A stretch of 17,721 bases of DNA, taken from assembly GCA_964630665.1 (NCBI GenBank), contig CAZVVN010000066.1, positions 1 to 17,721 of the forward strand, given 5' to 3'. Below the pieces are notes generated by a model, which was not told the DNA's origin, did no database searches, and saw only the letters and a list, made by a program, of their open reading frames with translations. Shown here piece after piece: positions 1 through 7,509 of the stretch. Position 1 is the first letter of the stretch. Each line of letters begins with the position of its first letter. Source of the DNA: UBA9619 sp964630665 (GTDB lineage Bacteria; Pseudomonadota; Gammaproteobacteria; Arenicellales; UBA868). Made by a program: the position numbers and the translations under genes.

Positions 1-382
1 CGATGGCCCCGATATCCGCCCAGCTGAGGGTCGGATAATTGAAAATGCTTGAGTACTTCATACGGCCCTCGTGGAGCGCAGCCAGCAGCTCCTCCCGCGA
101 AGCACCCAGCGTCTCTGCAGCACTGTAGAGATACAGGCCATGCCCGCACTCATCCTGCACCTTCGCGAGCAGACCAATCTTGCGTTCGAGCGTCGGTGCG
201 CGGGTGATCCAGTTTCCTTCCGGCTGCATGCCGACAATTTCGGAGTGTGCATGCTGAGCAATCTGGCGGATCAGGGTCTTGCGGTAACCGTCAGGCATCC
301 AGTCCTTGGGCTCGATCCGGGTCTCCTCGCGAATCTTGTCCCAGAAGTCCTGCTCGAATCGGTCTCTGCCTGAATCGGTCAT
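1..382 (-). CDS. paaA: Phenylacetyl-CoA epoxidase subunit A, N-terminal part (cut by the left edge)
   Basis: Reading leftward from an ATG at 382-380 gives an open frame of 127 codons to the edge, beginning MTDSGRDRFEQDFW. It carries blocks I recognise from PaaA, the di-iron catalytic subunit of the PaaABCE multicomponent oxygenase that epoxidises the ring of phenylacetyl-CoA in the cytoplasm: WMPDGYRKTLIRQIAQHAHS, EIVGMQPEGNWITRAPTLER and LLAKVQDECGHGLYLYSAAE. The last block contains the E-x-x-H type ligands (DECGH) of the di-iron centre. PaaA is normally about 310-330 residues, so roughly the first 40% is present, and paaBCDE probably follow to the left. The 109-base AT-rich gap upstream holds a candidate promoter, so transcription is probably separate from the RraA-like gene. 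The family call is firm; the rest of the operon is not visible. Confidence 0.93.
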   Translation of the reverse strand, partial: MTDSGRDRFEQDFWDKIREETRIEPKDWMPDGYRKTLIRQIAQHAHSEIVGMQPEGNWITRAPTLERKIGLLAKVQDECGHGLYLYSAAETLGASREELLAALHEGRMKYSSIFNYPTLSWADIGAI

Positions 383-429
383 GTTCTTGCTATTTCCCAA
401 GATCGCCTTCCGGCAATACAGGTCAAGCG

Positions 430-460
430 ATTATGTTACAGGAATGTGTAATTATTTCAA
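430..460 (-). promoter_or_regulatory. Candidate paaA promoter with a 19-base spacer
   Basis: On the minus strand TTGAAA (460-455) and CATAAT (435-430) resemble -35 and -10 boxes, matching consensus at 4 and 5 of 6 bases. They are separated by 19 bases. Transcription would start near 423, giving a leader of about 40 bases before the paaA ATG. The region is clearly more AT-rich than the genes around it. A second, weaker possibility is TTGACT at 489-484 with GAATAT at 465-460. The long spacer with a dyad inside it resembles promoters controlled by MerR-family activators, which is an inference from geometry only. Confidence 0.4.
436..451. repeat. Inverted repeat TTACA-N6-TGTAA, possible operator
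   Basis: The plus strand reads TTACAGGAATGTGTAA, with perfect five-base arms around a six-base centre. It lies wholly inside the spacer of the candidate paaA promoter, where a repressor or a spacer-twisting activator would bind. Five-base arms can arise by chance in AT-rich DNA, so the location is the main support. No regulator gene is present in the window. Confidence 0.4.
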
Positions 461-491
461 TATTCTGTATCATTTCTAACAGCAGTCAACC

Positions 492-1139
492 TTAGAATTT
501 TCTGTATTTCAAGTAGGCCTCCTCCGGGTCCATGCCCGAAAGTATCGCCTCGCGCATCTCGCTCTCGGTCGATATGACCTGTTCTGTTTTCGACACCGTC
601 TCTTCAGAGATCTCCGCCGGAATGATCACGATCCCATCCCGATCTCCGATCAGGTAGTCACCGCTTGAAATGGTCACCGTTCCTATTGTGATGGGATCAC
701 CCAGTCGATCATAGCTCCATCGCTCGACGATGTCGGCTGGCGTATTCAGATCGCAGAAGACCGGAAAACCCATCTCCAGGATAAAGTCGGTGTCCCGGCA
801 ACGACCGTCAACAACGTAGCCCCGTGTGTCCTTGACCATCAGAGCCCGGGCCGACAGCTCTCCCATCAGTGCCACGTCACGCGTATTGGGTTGACAGACC
901 AGTACTTTGCCCGCCGGGACACGGGACAATACCCGGGCCCATGCCAACAGGCTTTCATGCCTGGAAAGGGTCCGGTCCACGTGACCGGAGATGGTGTAGA
1001 TCTCTCCTGTCAGCCGTTGTGACGGATCAAGCGAGATAAGGTTCGAGGGCAGAACGCAGTTGTCGTAACCCATCAGGCGCAACACATCGTGGACGGCACT
1101 TGCGTAACACGCTTCCAGTCGTTTACCAAGATCACTCAT
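492..1139 (-). CDS. RraA-family / HMG-CHA aldolase-like protein
   Basis: This 215-residue protein has the length and signatures of the RraA-like fold: MGELSARAL near residue 92, YVVDGRCRDTDFI near 108-120 (the family's V-V-D-G-x-x-R-D metal and substrate motif, R115 and D116), and GDYLIGDRDGIVIIP near 160-174. Family members are either pyruvate aldolases acting on 4-hydroxy-4-methyl- or 4-carboxy-4-hydroxy-2-oxoadipate in aromatic meta-cleavage pathways, or RNase E inhibitors. Because the Arg-Asp pair is kept and the neighbour is an aromatic-acid CoA ligase, a catabolic aldolase or decarboxylase role is more likely than RNase control, but the substrate is unknown. The start ATG at 1139 has a strong AAAGGAG six bases upstream. 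Only 33 bases separate it from the ligase stop, so the two are probably co-transcribed. Confidence 0.85.
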   Translation of the reverse strand: MSDLGKRLEACYASAVHDVLRLMGYDNCVLPSNLISLDPSQRLTGEIYTISGHVDRTLSRHESLLAWARVLSRVPAGKVLVCQPNTRDVALMGELSARALMVKDTRGYVVDGRCRDTDFILEMGFPVFCDLNTPADIVERWSYDRLGDPITIGTVTISSGDYLIGDRDGIVIIPAEISEETVSKTEQVISTESEMREAILSGMDPEEAYLKYRKF

Positions 1140-1172
1140 GGACGAACTCCTTTAGTCATATCGAAAACCGGT

Positions 1173-2999
1173 TCAGAGCAGGATCACCTCTGGGTCTGGT
1201 GATTCGGCATACAGTCGCTCGACGAGATTAGCGCGGCGTTCCTGAACGGCCCGCTGGTTGATGTAGCCTTTGTCCGTGATCTCACCAGCATCGATCTCCG
1301 GTGGCTCGCTCATCAGAATGATCCGGCGTATACAGCGGCTGGAACCGGGGTTACGGGTATTGTATCCGGCGAGATCTTTCACCAACCTGGCGCGAATGAC
1401 CGGGTTCAGAATCAGCGGCGATGACAGGGGCTGGCCGCCGCCAGTGAGAAATTGCTCACCTGCAGCATCATTCAGCCAGACCAGCAGGCCAATATCAGCG
1501 CGGTTGCTGCCTGTGACCACCGCATCTCTAATGAGCGGCGACGCTGCGGCAATCGCATTGACCCGCACTGTTCCGGTCGAGACCCAGGTACCGGTCATCA
1601 GCTTGAAGTCCTCGGTGATCCGCCCGTCAAACAGGATACCCCTTGCGGGATCCAGTGGATCGACCAACCTGCCGGCATCACCGGCCAGGTAGTAACCCTC
1701 CTCGTCGAACATCTTCGCAGTCAACTCGGGCCGCCGGTGGTACCCGGGTGTGATATTGGGGCCTTTGACCCGCAGTTCCATCTTGTCACCGAATGGCAGC
1801 ATTTTCACTGACACCCCGGGTACCGGGATGCCGATATTGGCGATATCTTCGATAGGGAAATGGGCCGTGGTCGCAAGCGGTGCTGTCTCGGTGGTGCCCC
1901 ATGCCGATGTGATGGGGACCTTTCGACCCAGAACCGCGACACTGAGTCTTTCCAATCGCTTCCATAGGTCCTTCGGCAGCGCAGCAGCGGCAAACATCAG
2001 CAGTTTCAAGTTCCGAAAAAAATGCTCACACAGCACATTGTCGTCTTCGAGGTAGGGCAGCAGCATGCTGTAGCCTGCCGGCACATTGAAATACATCGTC
2101 GGTGAAACCTCACGCAGATTATGGATCGTCTGCTCAATCAGTTCCGGCAACGGTTTACCGGCATCGATGTACATCACACCACCGTTGCGCAACACCAAGG
2201 TAAAGTTGTGGTTACCGCCAAAAGTGTGGTTCCACGGCAACCAGTCCAACAGCAGGGGTCGGACCTTCTCGATAAACGGCCATACCAGTGCCAGGCTCTT
2301 CTGGTTCGAGCACAACATCCGGTGCGTGTTGATCACACCTTTACATACACCGGTGGAACCAGAGGTAAACAGGATCTTGGCAACGGTCTCCGGACCCACG
2401 GCATCGAACGCCCGATTCACAGCTCCTTCTGCAGGCGTTGCCAGAAGATCGCTGAAGGCAGTCGCGGACGGTCCCGCACCACTGTTGGCACCCGTGACCA
2501 GTTCGGTGTCTGCCAGCGGCAGCGCAGCCAGTGCCGGCGCAAACGGGCCACTGTCTGAAACATAGACCAGACCGGGCGAGCACAGTTCAAACAATGCCTT
2601 GAGCCTCTGGTGGTCGCCGCTCAGCAGTGAGTAGGCAGGCGATACCGGCACCACAGGTATTCCCACCTGCATGGCGCCCAGCGACAGCAGTGCATGCTCG
2701 ATGCTGTTGCCCGAAAGAACCATGACCGGTCTTTCGAGGGACAGGTTACGATCAAGCAGCGCCTGGGACACACTGTCCGCCCGGTCCGCAGCCTCAGCGT
2801 AGCAAAGCTGAACCCATCGGCCATCGCTGTCCCGCTCGACCAGAAACGGACTGAGCGGGGTCTGAGCGGCCCAGTGGCGCAGCATCTGGCCGACCTGGGT
2901 CTCGTACCGCCCGAGTGGTACGGGGGACTCGATCACCAACCCACCGCCTGTGATCTTTCTCATCGTGAGCCTTGCCGGGGCGAGTTGCAGGTCAGCCAA
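1173..2999 (-). CDS. Feruloyl-CoA synthase-like acid:CoA ligase (AMP-forming)
   Basis: A 608-residue ANL-superfamily enzyme that would activate a carboxylic acid with ATP and CoA through an acyl-adenylate. The phosphate loop is FTSGSTGVCKGV (211-222), followed by INTHRMLCSNQ, a run I associate with feruloyl-CoA synthases. Further on are AWGTTETAP, YLAGDAGRLVD, ITEDFKLMTGTWVSTG (the A8 hinge region typical of that subfamily) and near the C-terminus GEITDKGYINQRAV. The usual proline of T-G-x-P-K-G is cysteine (C219). The start is TTG at 2999: an in-frame TAA lies three codons before it and GGGGGG sits about nine bases upstream. An ATG at 2963 has AAGG ahead of it, but starting there would lose part of the first conserved strand. 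Hydroxycinnamate or another aromatic acid is the likely substrate, by family only. Confidence 0.87.
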   Translation of the reverse strand: MADLQLAPARLTMRKITGGGLVIESPVPLGRYETQVGQMLRHWAAQTPLSPFLVERDSDGRWVQLCYAEAADRADSVSQALLDRNLSLERPVMVLSGNSIEHALLSLGAMQVGIPVVPVSPAYSLLSGDHQRLKALFELCSPGLVYVSDSGPFAPALAALPLADTELVTGANSGAGPSATAFSDLLATPAEGAVNRAFDAVGPETVAKILFTSGSTGVCKGVINTHRMLCSNQKSLALVWPFIEKVRPLLLDWLPWNHTFGGNHNFTLVLRNGGVMYIDAGKPLPELIEQTIHNLREVSPTMYFNVPAGYSMLLPYLEDDNVLCEHFFRNLKLLMFAAAALPKDLWKRLERLSVAVLGRKVPITSAWGTTETAPLATTAHFPIEDIANIGIPVPGVSVKMLPFGDKMELRVKGPNITPGYHRRPELTAKMFDEEGYYLAGDAGRLVDPLDPARGILFDGRITEDFKLMTGTWVSTGTVRVNAIAAASPLIRDAVVTGSNRADIGLLVWLNDAAGEQFLTGGGQPLSSPLILNPVIRARLVKDLAGYNTRNPGSSRCIRRIILMSEPPEIDAGEITDKGYINQRAVQERRANLVERLYAESPDPEVILL

Positions 3000-3132
3000 G
3001 TTTGATTACCCCCCGGCGCACGCAGACAGCACTCCCCCGCAAGCCACTCAGATCGTTGGCGGTGCCTGCCACCAAGACAGGTGGGCCCGCCGTGTTGTTC
3101 GGATCAGACCAATCAGCACGTGGGAACTGTTG

Positions 3133-3636
3133 TCACCCGCCGTAGAACGCTTTCTCTCCCAGTTCCTTGAGCCAGAGCGTTGCATCGTCTGCCCGTCCTT
3201 CTGGCTCCTGGCCGACTCCTGCATCCACCACTTCCCCTACAAACAAGGAGTGGTCGCCTTCCTCAACCGAACCCACCAGTCGGCACTCGATGAACGCCGG
3301 GGTATTGTCGAGAACGGGCGCACCGGTAGACCCGGATCGATAGGGCTCTCCCGCGATCGTCTGACCGTCCTTTTCAGCGGGCTTGAAAAACGTGTAGGCA
3401 ATGCCCTGCTGTCCCTTGCCCAGCACATTCAGGGCGAAGGTGCTGGTTTTCTTGATGATCCCATGAACCTGCGAATCGGTTTTAACACCGACCGCAACCA
3501 GCGGGGGTTGGAACGAGGTCTGGGTGACCCAGTTGACAGTTGCGGCCGACAGGTTCCCTTCCTGGTCCTCTGCGGTGAGAACATACAGGCCGTAAGGGAT
3601 CATCCGCAATGCGGTCTTCTTGGCGTTTTCATCCAT
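3133..3636 (-). CDS. Flavin reductase-like domain protein
   Basis: A 167-residue single-domain protein of the FMN-binding split-barrel flavin reductase family, which reduces free or bound flavin with NAD(P)H or binds FMN as a cofactor. Visible family features are MIPYGLYVLTAED (12-24), the AATVNWVTQTSFQPPLVAVG strand pair (31-50), FALNVLGKGQ, and GDHSLFVGEV (127-136), the conserved G-D-H segment near the flavin and nicotinamide site. The C-terminal TLWLKELGEKAFYGG resembles flavin reductase modules found attached to flavodiiron proteins in cyanobacteria. ATG at 3636 follows AAGGAC by seven bases. Such enzymes often feed FMNH2 or FADH2 to a separate monooxygenase, but none is encoded in this window and PaaA uses PaaE instead. 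It is 133 bases upstream of the CoA ligase gene in the same direction; the partner is unknown. Confidence 0.85.
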   Translation of the reverse strand: MDENAKKTALRMIPYGLYVLTAEDQEGNLSAATVNWVTQTSFQPPLVAVGVKTDSQVHGIIKKTSTFALNVLGKGQQGIAYTFFKPAEKDGQTIAGEPYRSGSTGAPVLDNTPAFIECRLVGSVEEGDHSLFVGEVVDAGVGQEPEGRADDATLWLKELGEKAFYGG

Positions 3637-3855
3637 GAGTCTGTCCTTATCTGGTTAAGCTGACTCCATCTTATCACCTCGTCAAATGATACTGGTCGAC
3701 CCTGCTGCCTCGGGGTACGGTTGGCCGGGAGGCCCAAGGGACTGAAAGCAATCGCAGCGATACTCTGGGCAGCCACTGTGAAAAGCCTGCCCTTGTGATC
3801 TATATTTGAGTCTCCGCGCCGTGCGCCAGTACAGACAATCAACGAGTGTGACCGA

Positions 3856-4170
3856 ATGTCAAAAACGCAAGCATTCTTCAACGACTACCTGCCGGGGAAG
3901 CTCTCGGCCAACCCGGATCTCGCTGGCAAGGTGGATCAGATTTTCCAATTCGATATCGAAGGTGCGGGCAGCTTCAGCGTCGACCTGACAGTGGGCCAAG
4001 GATCAGTCACGAGCGGAAGGCATGACAGCCCGGACTGCACGATAAGCTGCACGGAGGAGGTATTCGAGCAAGTCCTGGAAGATCCGACGTCAGCAATGAC
4101 ATTGATGAGCACGGGCCAGCTGACCGTCTCCAACCTGATGGCGGCCATGTCGCTGCAGAAAATCTTCTGA
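3856..4170 (+). CDS. SCP-2 sterol-transfer domain protein
   Basis: A 104-residue protein consisting only of an SCP-2 domain, the small alpha/beta fold with a hydrophobic tunnel that binds fatty acyl chains, acyl-CoAs or sterol-like lipids. Visible are an N-terminal helix (ANPDLAGKVDQIFQFDIEG), the strand pair FSVDLTVGQGSVTSG, the run PDCTISCTEEVFEQVLEDP (about 55-73) and the closing MTLMSTGQLTVSNLMAAMSL, corresponding to the family's D-(C/V)-T-I-x-(x)-(T/S) and G-(K/Q)-(L/I)-x-(V/I)-x-G region. No signal peptide is seen, so it is cytosolic. It is transcribed divergently from the flavin reductase across a 219-base gap and converges with the TPR gene. It probably supports acyl-CoA handling in the surrounding pathway, which is inference; the ligand is unknown. 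Confidence 0.86.
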   Translation: MSKTQAFFNDYLPGKLSANPDLAGKVDQIFQFDIEGAGSFSVDLTVGQGSVTSGRHDSPDCTISCTEEVFEQVLEDPTSAMTLMSTGQLTVSNLMAAMSLQKIF

Positions 4171-4259
4171 CAAACTCCTTCGGAGTGGGCTGTGAGCAGC
4201 GGCCATTCAGCGCAAAGCGATCCTTATTGACGACACTCCCGCCCAGGCTGCGCTAGAAC

Positions 4260-5921
4260 TCAGAACCGGGTCCGGCAGGCGCACGAGGACGTGATGCCCC
4301 GGTCGGACTGTTCGAGGGCAGCGCCAAGGTGCACTTTCATATCACGCGCCTGATCAAGCCTGCCGGAGCGCTCAAGGCACTCGACATAACCGTGCAGGCT
4401 CCAGACGTTGTTCGGGTGCTGCGACGGACGAGAGAGGCTGTTGTCGATACCGAGATCAGCACAATAGACCCGCTCGGCTTCACCGACACGGCCCTGCTCA
4501 AGAAGCAGCGCCCCGAGCGCGTGGCGGGGCGGATGCATCCAGGCCCAGGGCTCTGAGTAATAGAGAGCGTCGTCAAGCAGAGCTGCCTCTTCCAGAAGAG
4601 CAAACGCCAGATCATAGTTCTCCTTGCGGTATTCCAACTCGCCCATCATCATTGCTTGCCCGATGGCCAGAATATCCTGGGCGGTATTGTTGAAGAACAG
4701 TCGCGTTGCCGGGACACGCTCCCTGGCCTGATTGAACAGCGAACTTTCTGTCTCTGCAGCTTCAATCTGACCCAGTGCGGCGTAGGCAACAGTGCGGGCA
4801 TAGTGGAACATTGCGGTCGACACGCAGTACAACTCGGGGTCACCCGGCAGGGGCCTTGCGATGATCTCCCGCCATTTACCGAAACGCACCAGCACATGCA
4901 TCAGGGTCGAGTAATAGCCCTCCAGAGTCACCGCCATGTGCGGCCGCTCGACCGCCAGCAGATCAGCTGTCAGCGTTCGGGTAATCGTCTCTGCAGCCGT
5001 AATCGCCGGCTCGAAGCGTCCGGCAAACATGCTCGCATACATCATCATATGCAGGTCGTGGCAACGCGCGGTGGTGTAGAAGTTGTACGGACCGGCAAAT
5101 TCGAGATATTTTTCGTCCGCCGCAATGGCCTTGTCGCTGACTGCGATGGCATCGCGGTATCGGCCGCAGATCACATAAATATGCGCAGGCATGTGCTGCA
5201 GATGGCCAGCATCCGGACTCAGGCCTGACAGCTGGTCTGCCGCGTCGAGGGCCTTTTCCGGCGTCGGGGACATCTCCAGAGCATGCAGATACATGTGCAG
5301 GATGCCTGGATGCGCTTTCACGCCACGCTTTGAAACCAGCTGAAGACCACTTTCAAGCACCGCGATACTCTCCAGAGTGTCGGCACCTTCGGCAGGTTCA
5401 CCGCGAACGATGTCCCACAGCTTCCAGGGCGTTCTGGTCATCATCGCCTCTGCGAAAAGCGCGATCACATCAAGATCGGTTGGAAATGCCGCATAGACCC
5501 GACGCATCTCGTTGGCATAGGCGTCATCCCAACCGTGCAACGTCTCCGTACTGGCCAGCTGGTTTGACTGAAAGCGCCGCGACAGAGCCAGAATGAGGGC
5601 TTCTTCGACAGTGGCCTTGCCACTCAAGAGTGCCACAGCCTGCTGTATGTTGGTGTAGCAGGTCTCCAACGCCTTGCGGGCTTCGGGCTCACTCATCCAT
5701 TCCCAGGGCAGGTTATAAAACGGCCCGCTCGCAAAGGCGATTCCCCAGTGGGCCATCGCACAACCCGGGTCGATACTGGCCGCCTGCTTGAAGCAATCGA
5801 CGGCTTCCTCATGATTGAAGCCATAACACCAGACCAGGCCTCTGTCGAACCAGACCTGGGCTTCGGGCTGGACGGTCGTGATCGGGCGGGAGTACCCACC
5901 AAGGTCAAAGGAATAATTCAC
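4260..5921 (-). CDS. Large tetratricopeptide-repeat protein of unknown function
   Basis: A 553-residue soluble protein with no signal peptide or membrane segment. The first 70 residues contain a clear TPR unit, WFDRGLVWCYGFNHEEAVDC followed by FKQAASIDPGCAMAHWGIAF, a block I recognise from a widespread family of long bacterial TPR proteins without an assigned activity. The middle (about 195-280) has His-rich segments such as HPGILHMYLHALEMSP and LSPDAGHLQHMPAHIYV, which are also typical of that family. Later helices (about 395-480) include LGQIEAAETESSLFNQAR and YRKENYDLAFALLEEAALLD, reading as further TPR-like pairs. The start is GTG at 5921 with only a weak GGCAGG upstream; it fits because the conserved N-terminus begins a few residues later. 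Its stop faces the SCP-2 gene, and 51 bases separate its start from the dehydrogenase stop, so it is probably co-transcribed with that gene. A scaffold or adaptor role is plausible but unproven. Confidence 0.82.
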   Translation of the reverse strand: MNYSFDLGGYSRPITTVQPEAQVWFDRGLVWCYGFNHEEAVDCFKQAASIDPGCAMAHWGIAFASGPFYNLPWEWMSEPEARKALETCYTNIQQAVALLSGKATVEEALILALSRRFQSNQLASTETLHGWDDAYANEMRRVYAAFPTDLDVIALFAEAMMTRTPWKLWDIVRGEPAEGADTLESIAVLESGLQLVSKRGVKAHPGILHMYLHALEMSPTPEKALDAADQLSGLSPDAGHLQHMPAHIYVICGRYRDAIAVSDKAIAADEKYLEFAGPYNFYTTARCHDLHMMMYASMFAGRFEPAITAAETITRTLTADLLAVERPHMAVTLEGYYSTLMHVLVRFGKWREIIARPLPGDPELYCVSTAMFHYARTVAYAALGQIEAAETESSLFNQARERVPATRLFFNNTAQDILAIGQAMMMGELEYRKENYDLAFALLEEAALLDDALYYSEPWAWMHPPRHALGALLLEQGRVGEAERVYCADLGIDNSLSRPSQHPNNVWSLHGYVECLERSGRLDQARDMKVHLGAALEQSDRGITSSCACRTRF

Positions 5922-5972
5922 AGCCTGCCCGTGGTTAAGTACTCGCTGGAACCTGCTCCCAGGCCAGCCCGG

Positions 5973-6833
5973 CTATTCTTCCCAGACATAAAATCCTTGA
6001 CCTGTCTTGCGACCCAGTTTGCCCTCTGAAACCATCCGCTGCAGCAGTTCGGGCGGGCGGAACTGTTCGGCACCCAGCGCCTGGCAAAGATATTCGCCAA
6101 CCGACAGGCGCACGTCCAACCCCACCAGATCTCCCAGGCGCAACGGCCCGATGGGATGGCGGTAACCGTGAACCATCGCAGCATCAATATCCTCGGGCCT
6201 TGCCACACCCTGCTCGACCATCCGGATGGCCTCCATCCCAAGCGCGATTCCAAGACGACTGCTGGCAAAACCAGGCGAGTCATTGACAACCACCAGTTCC
6301 CGGTTCATCAGGCTGCCGATCCCGCGAACCGTGTCCACAACCTGTTGGCAGGTTTGATGTCCACGGACAATCTCAAGCAGCCTGACTATATGAGCGGGGT
6401 TGAAAAAGTGCATACCGATGACCCGTTCGGGGCATGAGGTACTGGCAGCGATCTCAGAAATGCTGAGAGAGGAGGTGTTGGATGCCAGTATGGCGTGTTC
6501 GGGTGCCTGTGCGCTGACCTGCTTAAAAATCTGCTGTTTGATTGCCATGCGCTCTGGGACCGCTTCGATCATGAGATCAATATCTTGAACAGCTTCGCCC
6601 AGGTCATCGACAGCGCTCAAGTGGGCCAGTGCCAGAGTTCGGTCATCTTCGCTTATCTTATCGCGGGCAACACCCTCAGCCAGTTGCTGGCCGATCTGGT
6701 TCATTCCTTCTTCCAGGATCTGGACGTCGACGTCAAACAGCCGGGTCGCAAATCCGGCCAGGGCGCTGACCTGTGCGATTCCGCGACCCATGGTACCTGC
6801 ACCAATGACCGCTACAGAGCGAGGAACATTCAT
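5973..6833 (-). CDS. 3-hydroxyacyl-CoA dehydrogenase (NAD-dependent)
   Basis: A 286-residue, single-function 3-hydroxyacyl-CoA dehydrogenase, the usual length for 3-hydroxybutyryl-CoA dehydrogenases and PaaH. It would oxidise an L-3-hydroxyacyl-CoA with NAD+ in the cytosol. The Rossmann motif is GAGTMG (11-16), followed by the catalytic-region LASNTSSLSI (116-125), IGMHFFNPAH (H142) and LLEIVRG (E154), the His-Glu pair. The C-terminal dimer domain has GYRHPIGPLRLGDLVGLD and ends GKLGRKTGQGFYVWEE. After NDSPGF the family's usual Asn of V-N-R-L reads Ser (SSRL, S192). The start ATG at 6833 follows AAGGA by about ten bases. It lies between DUF1330 (126 bases upstream) and the TPR gene. A role in degrading the products of paa or side-chain oxidation is reasonable, but paaH cannot be assigned without a tree. 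Confidence 0.92.
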   Translation of the reverse strand: MNVPRSVAVIGAGTMGRGIAQVSALAGFATRLFDVDVQILEEGMNQIGQQLAEGVARDKISEDDRTLALAHLSAVDDLGEAVQDIDLMIEAVPERMAIKQQIFKQVSAQAPEHAILASNTSSLSISEIAASTSCPERVIGMHFFNPAHIVRLLEIVRGHQTCQQVVDTVRGIGSLMNRELVVVNDSPGFASSRLGIALGMEAIRMVEQGVARPEDIDAAMVHGYRHPIGPLRLGDLVGLDVRLSVGEYLCQALGAEQFRPPELLQRMVSEGKLGRKTGQGFYVWEE

Positions 6834-6959
6834 CGAACATTATCCTTTGAGATCATGGGCAGGATCGGATGTGATCTGCGTACCTTACCCATTCCACACA
6901 AGTGGTATGCACGCTTCCGCTGGGCCTCACTCTCGGAACCAAGTAACTCTTACGGAGTC

Positions 6960-7268
6960 TCAATCTCCGGGTTGGGCACCATCATAGCCCTGGATGACAA
7001 CCAGGTCGCCGTCCGAGGCCTCCACCCTCATGGCTTTCGCTGTTTGATATTCCGGGGAATAGTAACAATCCAACGCGCTCTGGTAACTCTCGAACTCGAT
7101 CACGACAGCGCGCTCGCGACCAGTGCCTTCAACTGTCTCTTGGACACCTCCACGAACCAGAAAATGCGCCCGGTACTTCGCAAACGGTTCGGCGTTTGCA
7201 CGGATGTAACGTTGATAAGCTTCAGGATCAGATACATCGATCCGGCCAATCCAGTATCCTTTTGCCAT
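6960..7268 (-). CDS. DUF1330 family protein
   Basis: A 102-residue protein with the DUF1330 pattern: GYWIGRIDVSDPEAYQRYIR (4-23), the FLVRGG run (36-41) and AVVIEFESYQSALDCYYSPEY (54-74), which is the family's V-x-I-E-F-x-S-x-x-x-A-x-x-x-Y-x-S-x-E-Y. The fold is a ferredoxin-like dimeric alpha/beta barrel related to antibiotic-biosynthesis monooxygenase-like and EthD-like small proteins. No general enzymatic role has been established for the family. The start ATG at 7268 has GGAGAA eight bases upstream. It is the first gene of a minus-strand run that continues into the 3-hydroxyacyl-CoA dehydrogenase, divergent from the alpha/beta hydrolase across 241 bases. Function is unknown. Confidence 0.85.
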   Translation of the reverse strand: MAKGYWIGRIDVSDPEAYQRYIRANAEPFAKYRAHFLVRGGVQETVEGTGRERAVVIEFESYQSALDCYYSPEYQTAKAMRVEASDGDLVVIQGYDGAQPGD

Positions 7269-7509
7269 CGTGTGTTCTCCGTAGGTTGCGCCATAATGAT
7301 CCCGTGCAGGCCAGATAGTTGAGTTCCTGGTTACCCGGATGCGGGCGCAGGGGTTACTTTGTCACTTTCAGGCGCTATTCTGCCAGTATTGGATCACCCC
7401 GGTTCGGGCCGCGCCCACCGACCCAGCCCAACGGACCGTTTTCTTAACTGATCACTAGCATTGGCAGACAGAAGTAGACCTGTCGATAGATCTCTTTACC
7501 AGACAAACT

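Noticed and set aside
3069..3084. Hairpin CCACC-N6-GGTGG between the flavin reductase and CoA ligase genes
   Set aside because: Five base pairs without a T-run in GC-rich DNA; neither a terminator nor a conserved element can be argued. The rest of the 133-base gap shows nothing.
3721..3737. Hairpin TTGGCC-GGGA-GGCCCAA between the divergent flavin reductase and SCP-2 genes
   Set aside because: A short stem with a bulge. It may be an operator or chance. No promoter pair in 3637-3855 was convincing on either strand.
4174..4192. Terminator after SCP-2 (ACTCC-TTC-GGAGT)
   Set aside because: The stem is five bases, the loop three, and no T-run follows.
7461..7490. Promoter for the alpha/beta hydrolase (TTGGCA at 7461-7466, GATAGA at 7485-7490)
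   Set aside because: The -35 box is good but the -10 box matches only half of the consensus with an 18-base spacer. The remaining 241-base gap shows no other clear signal.
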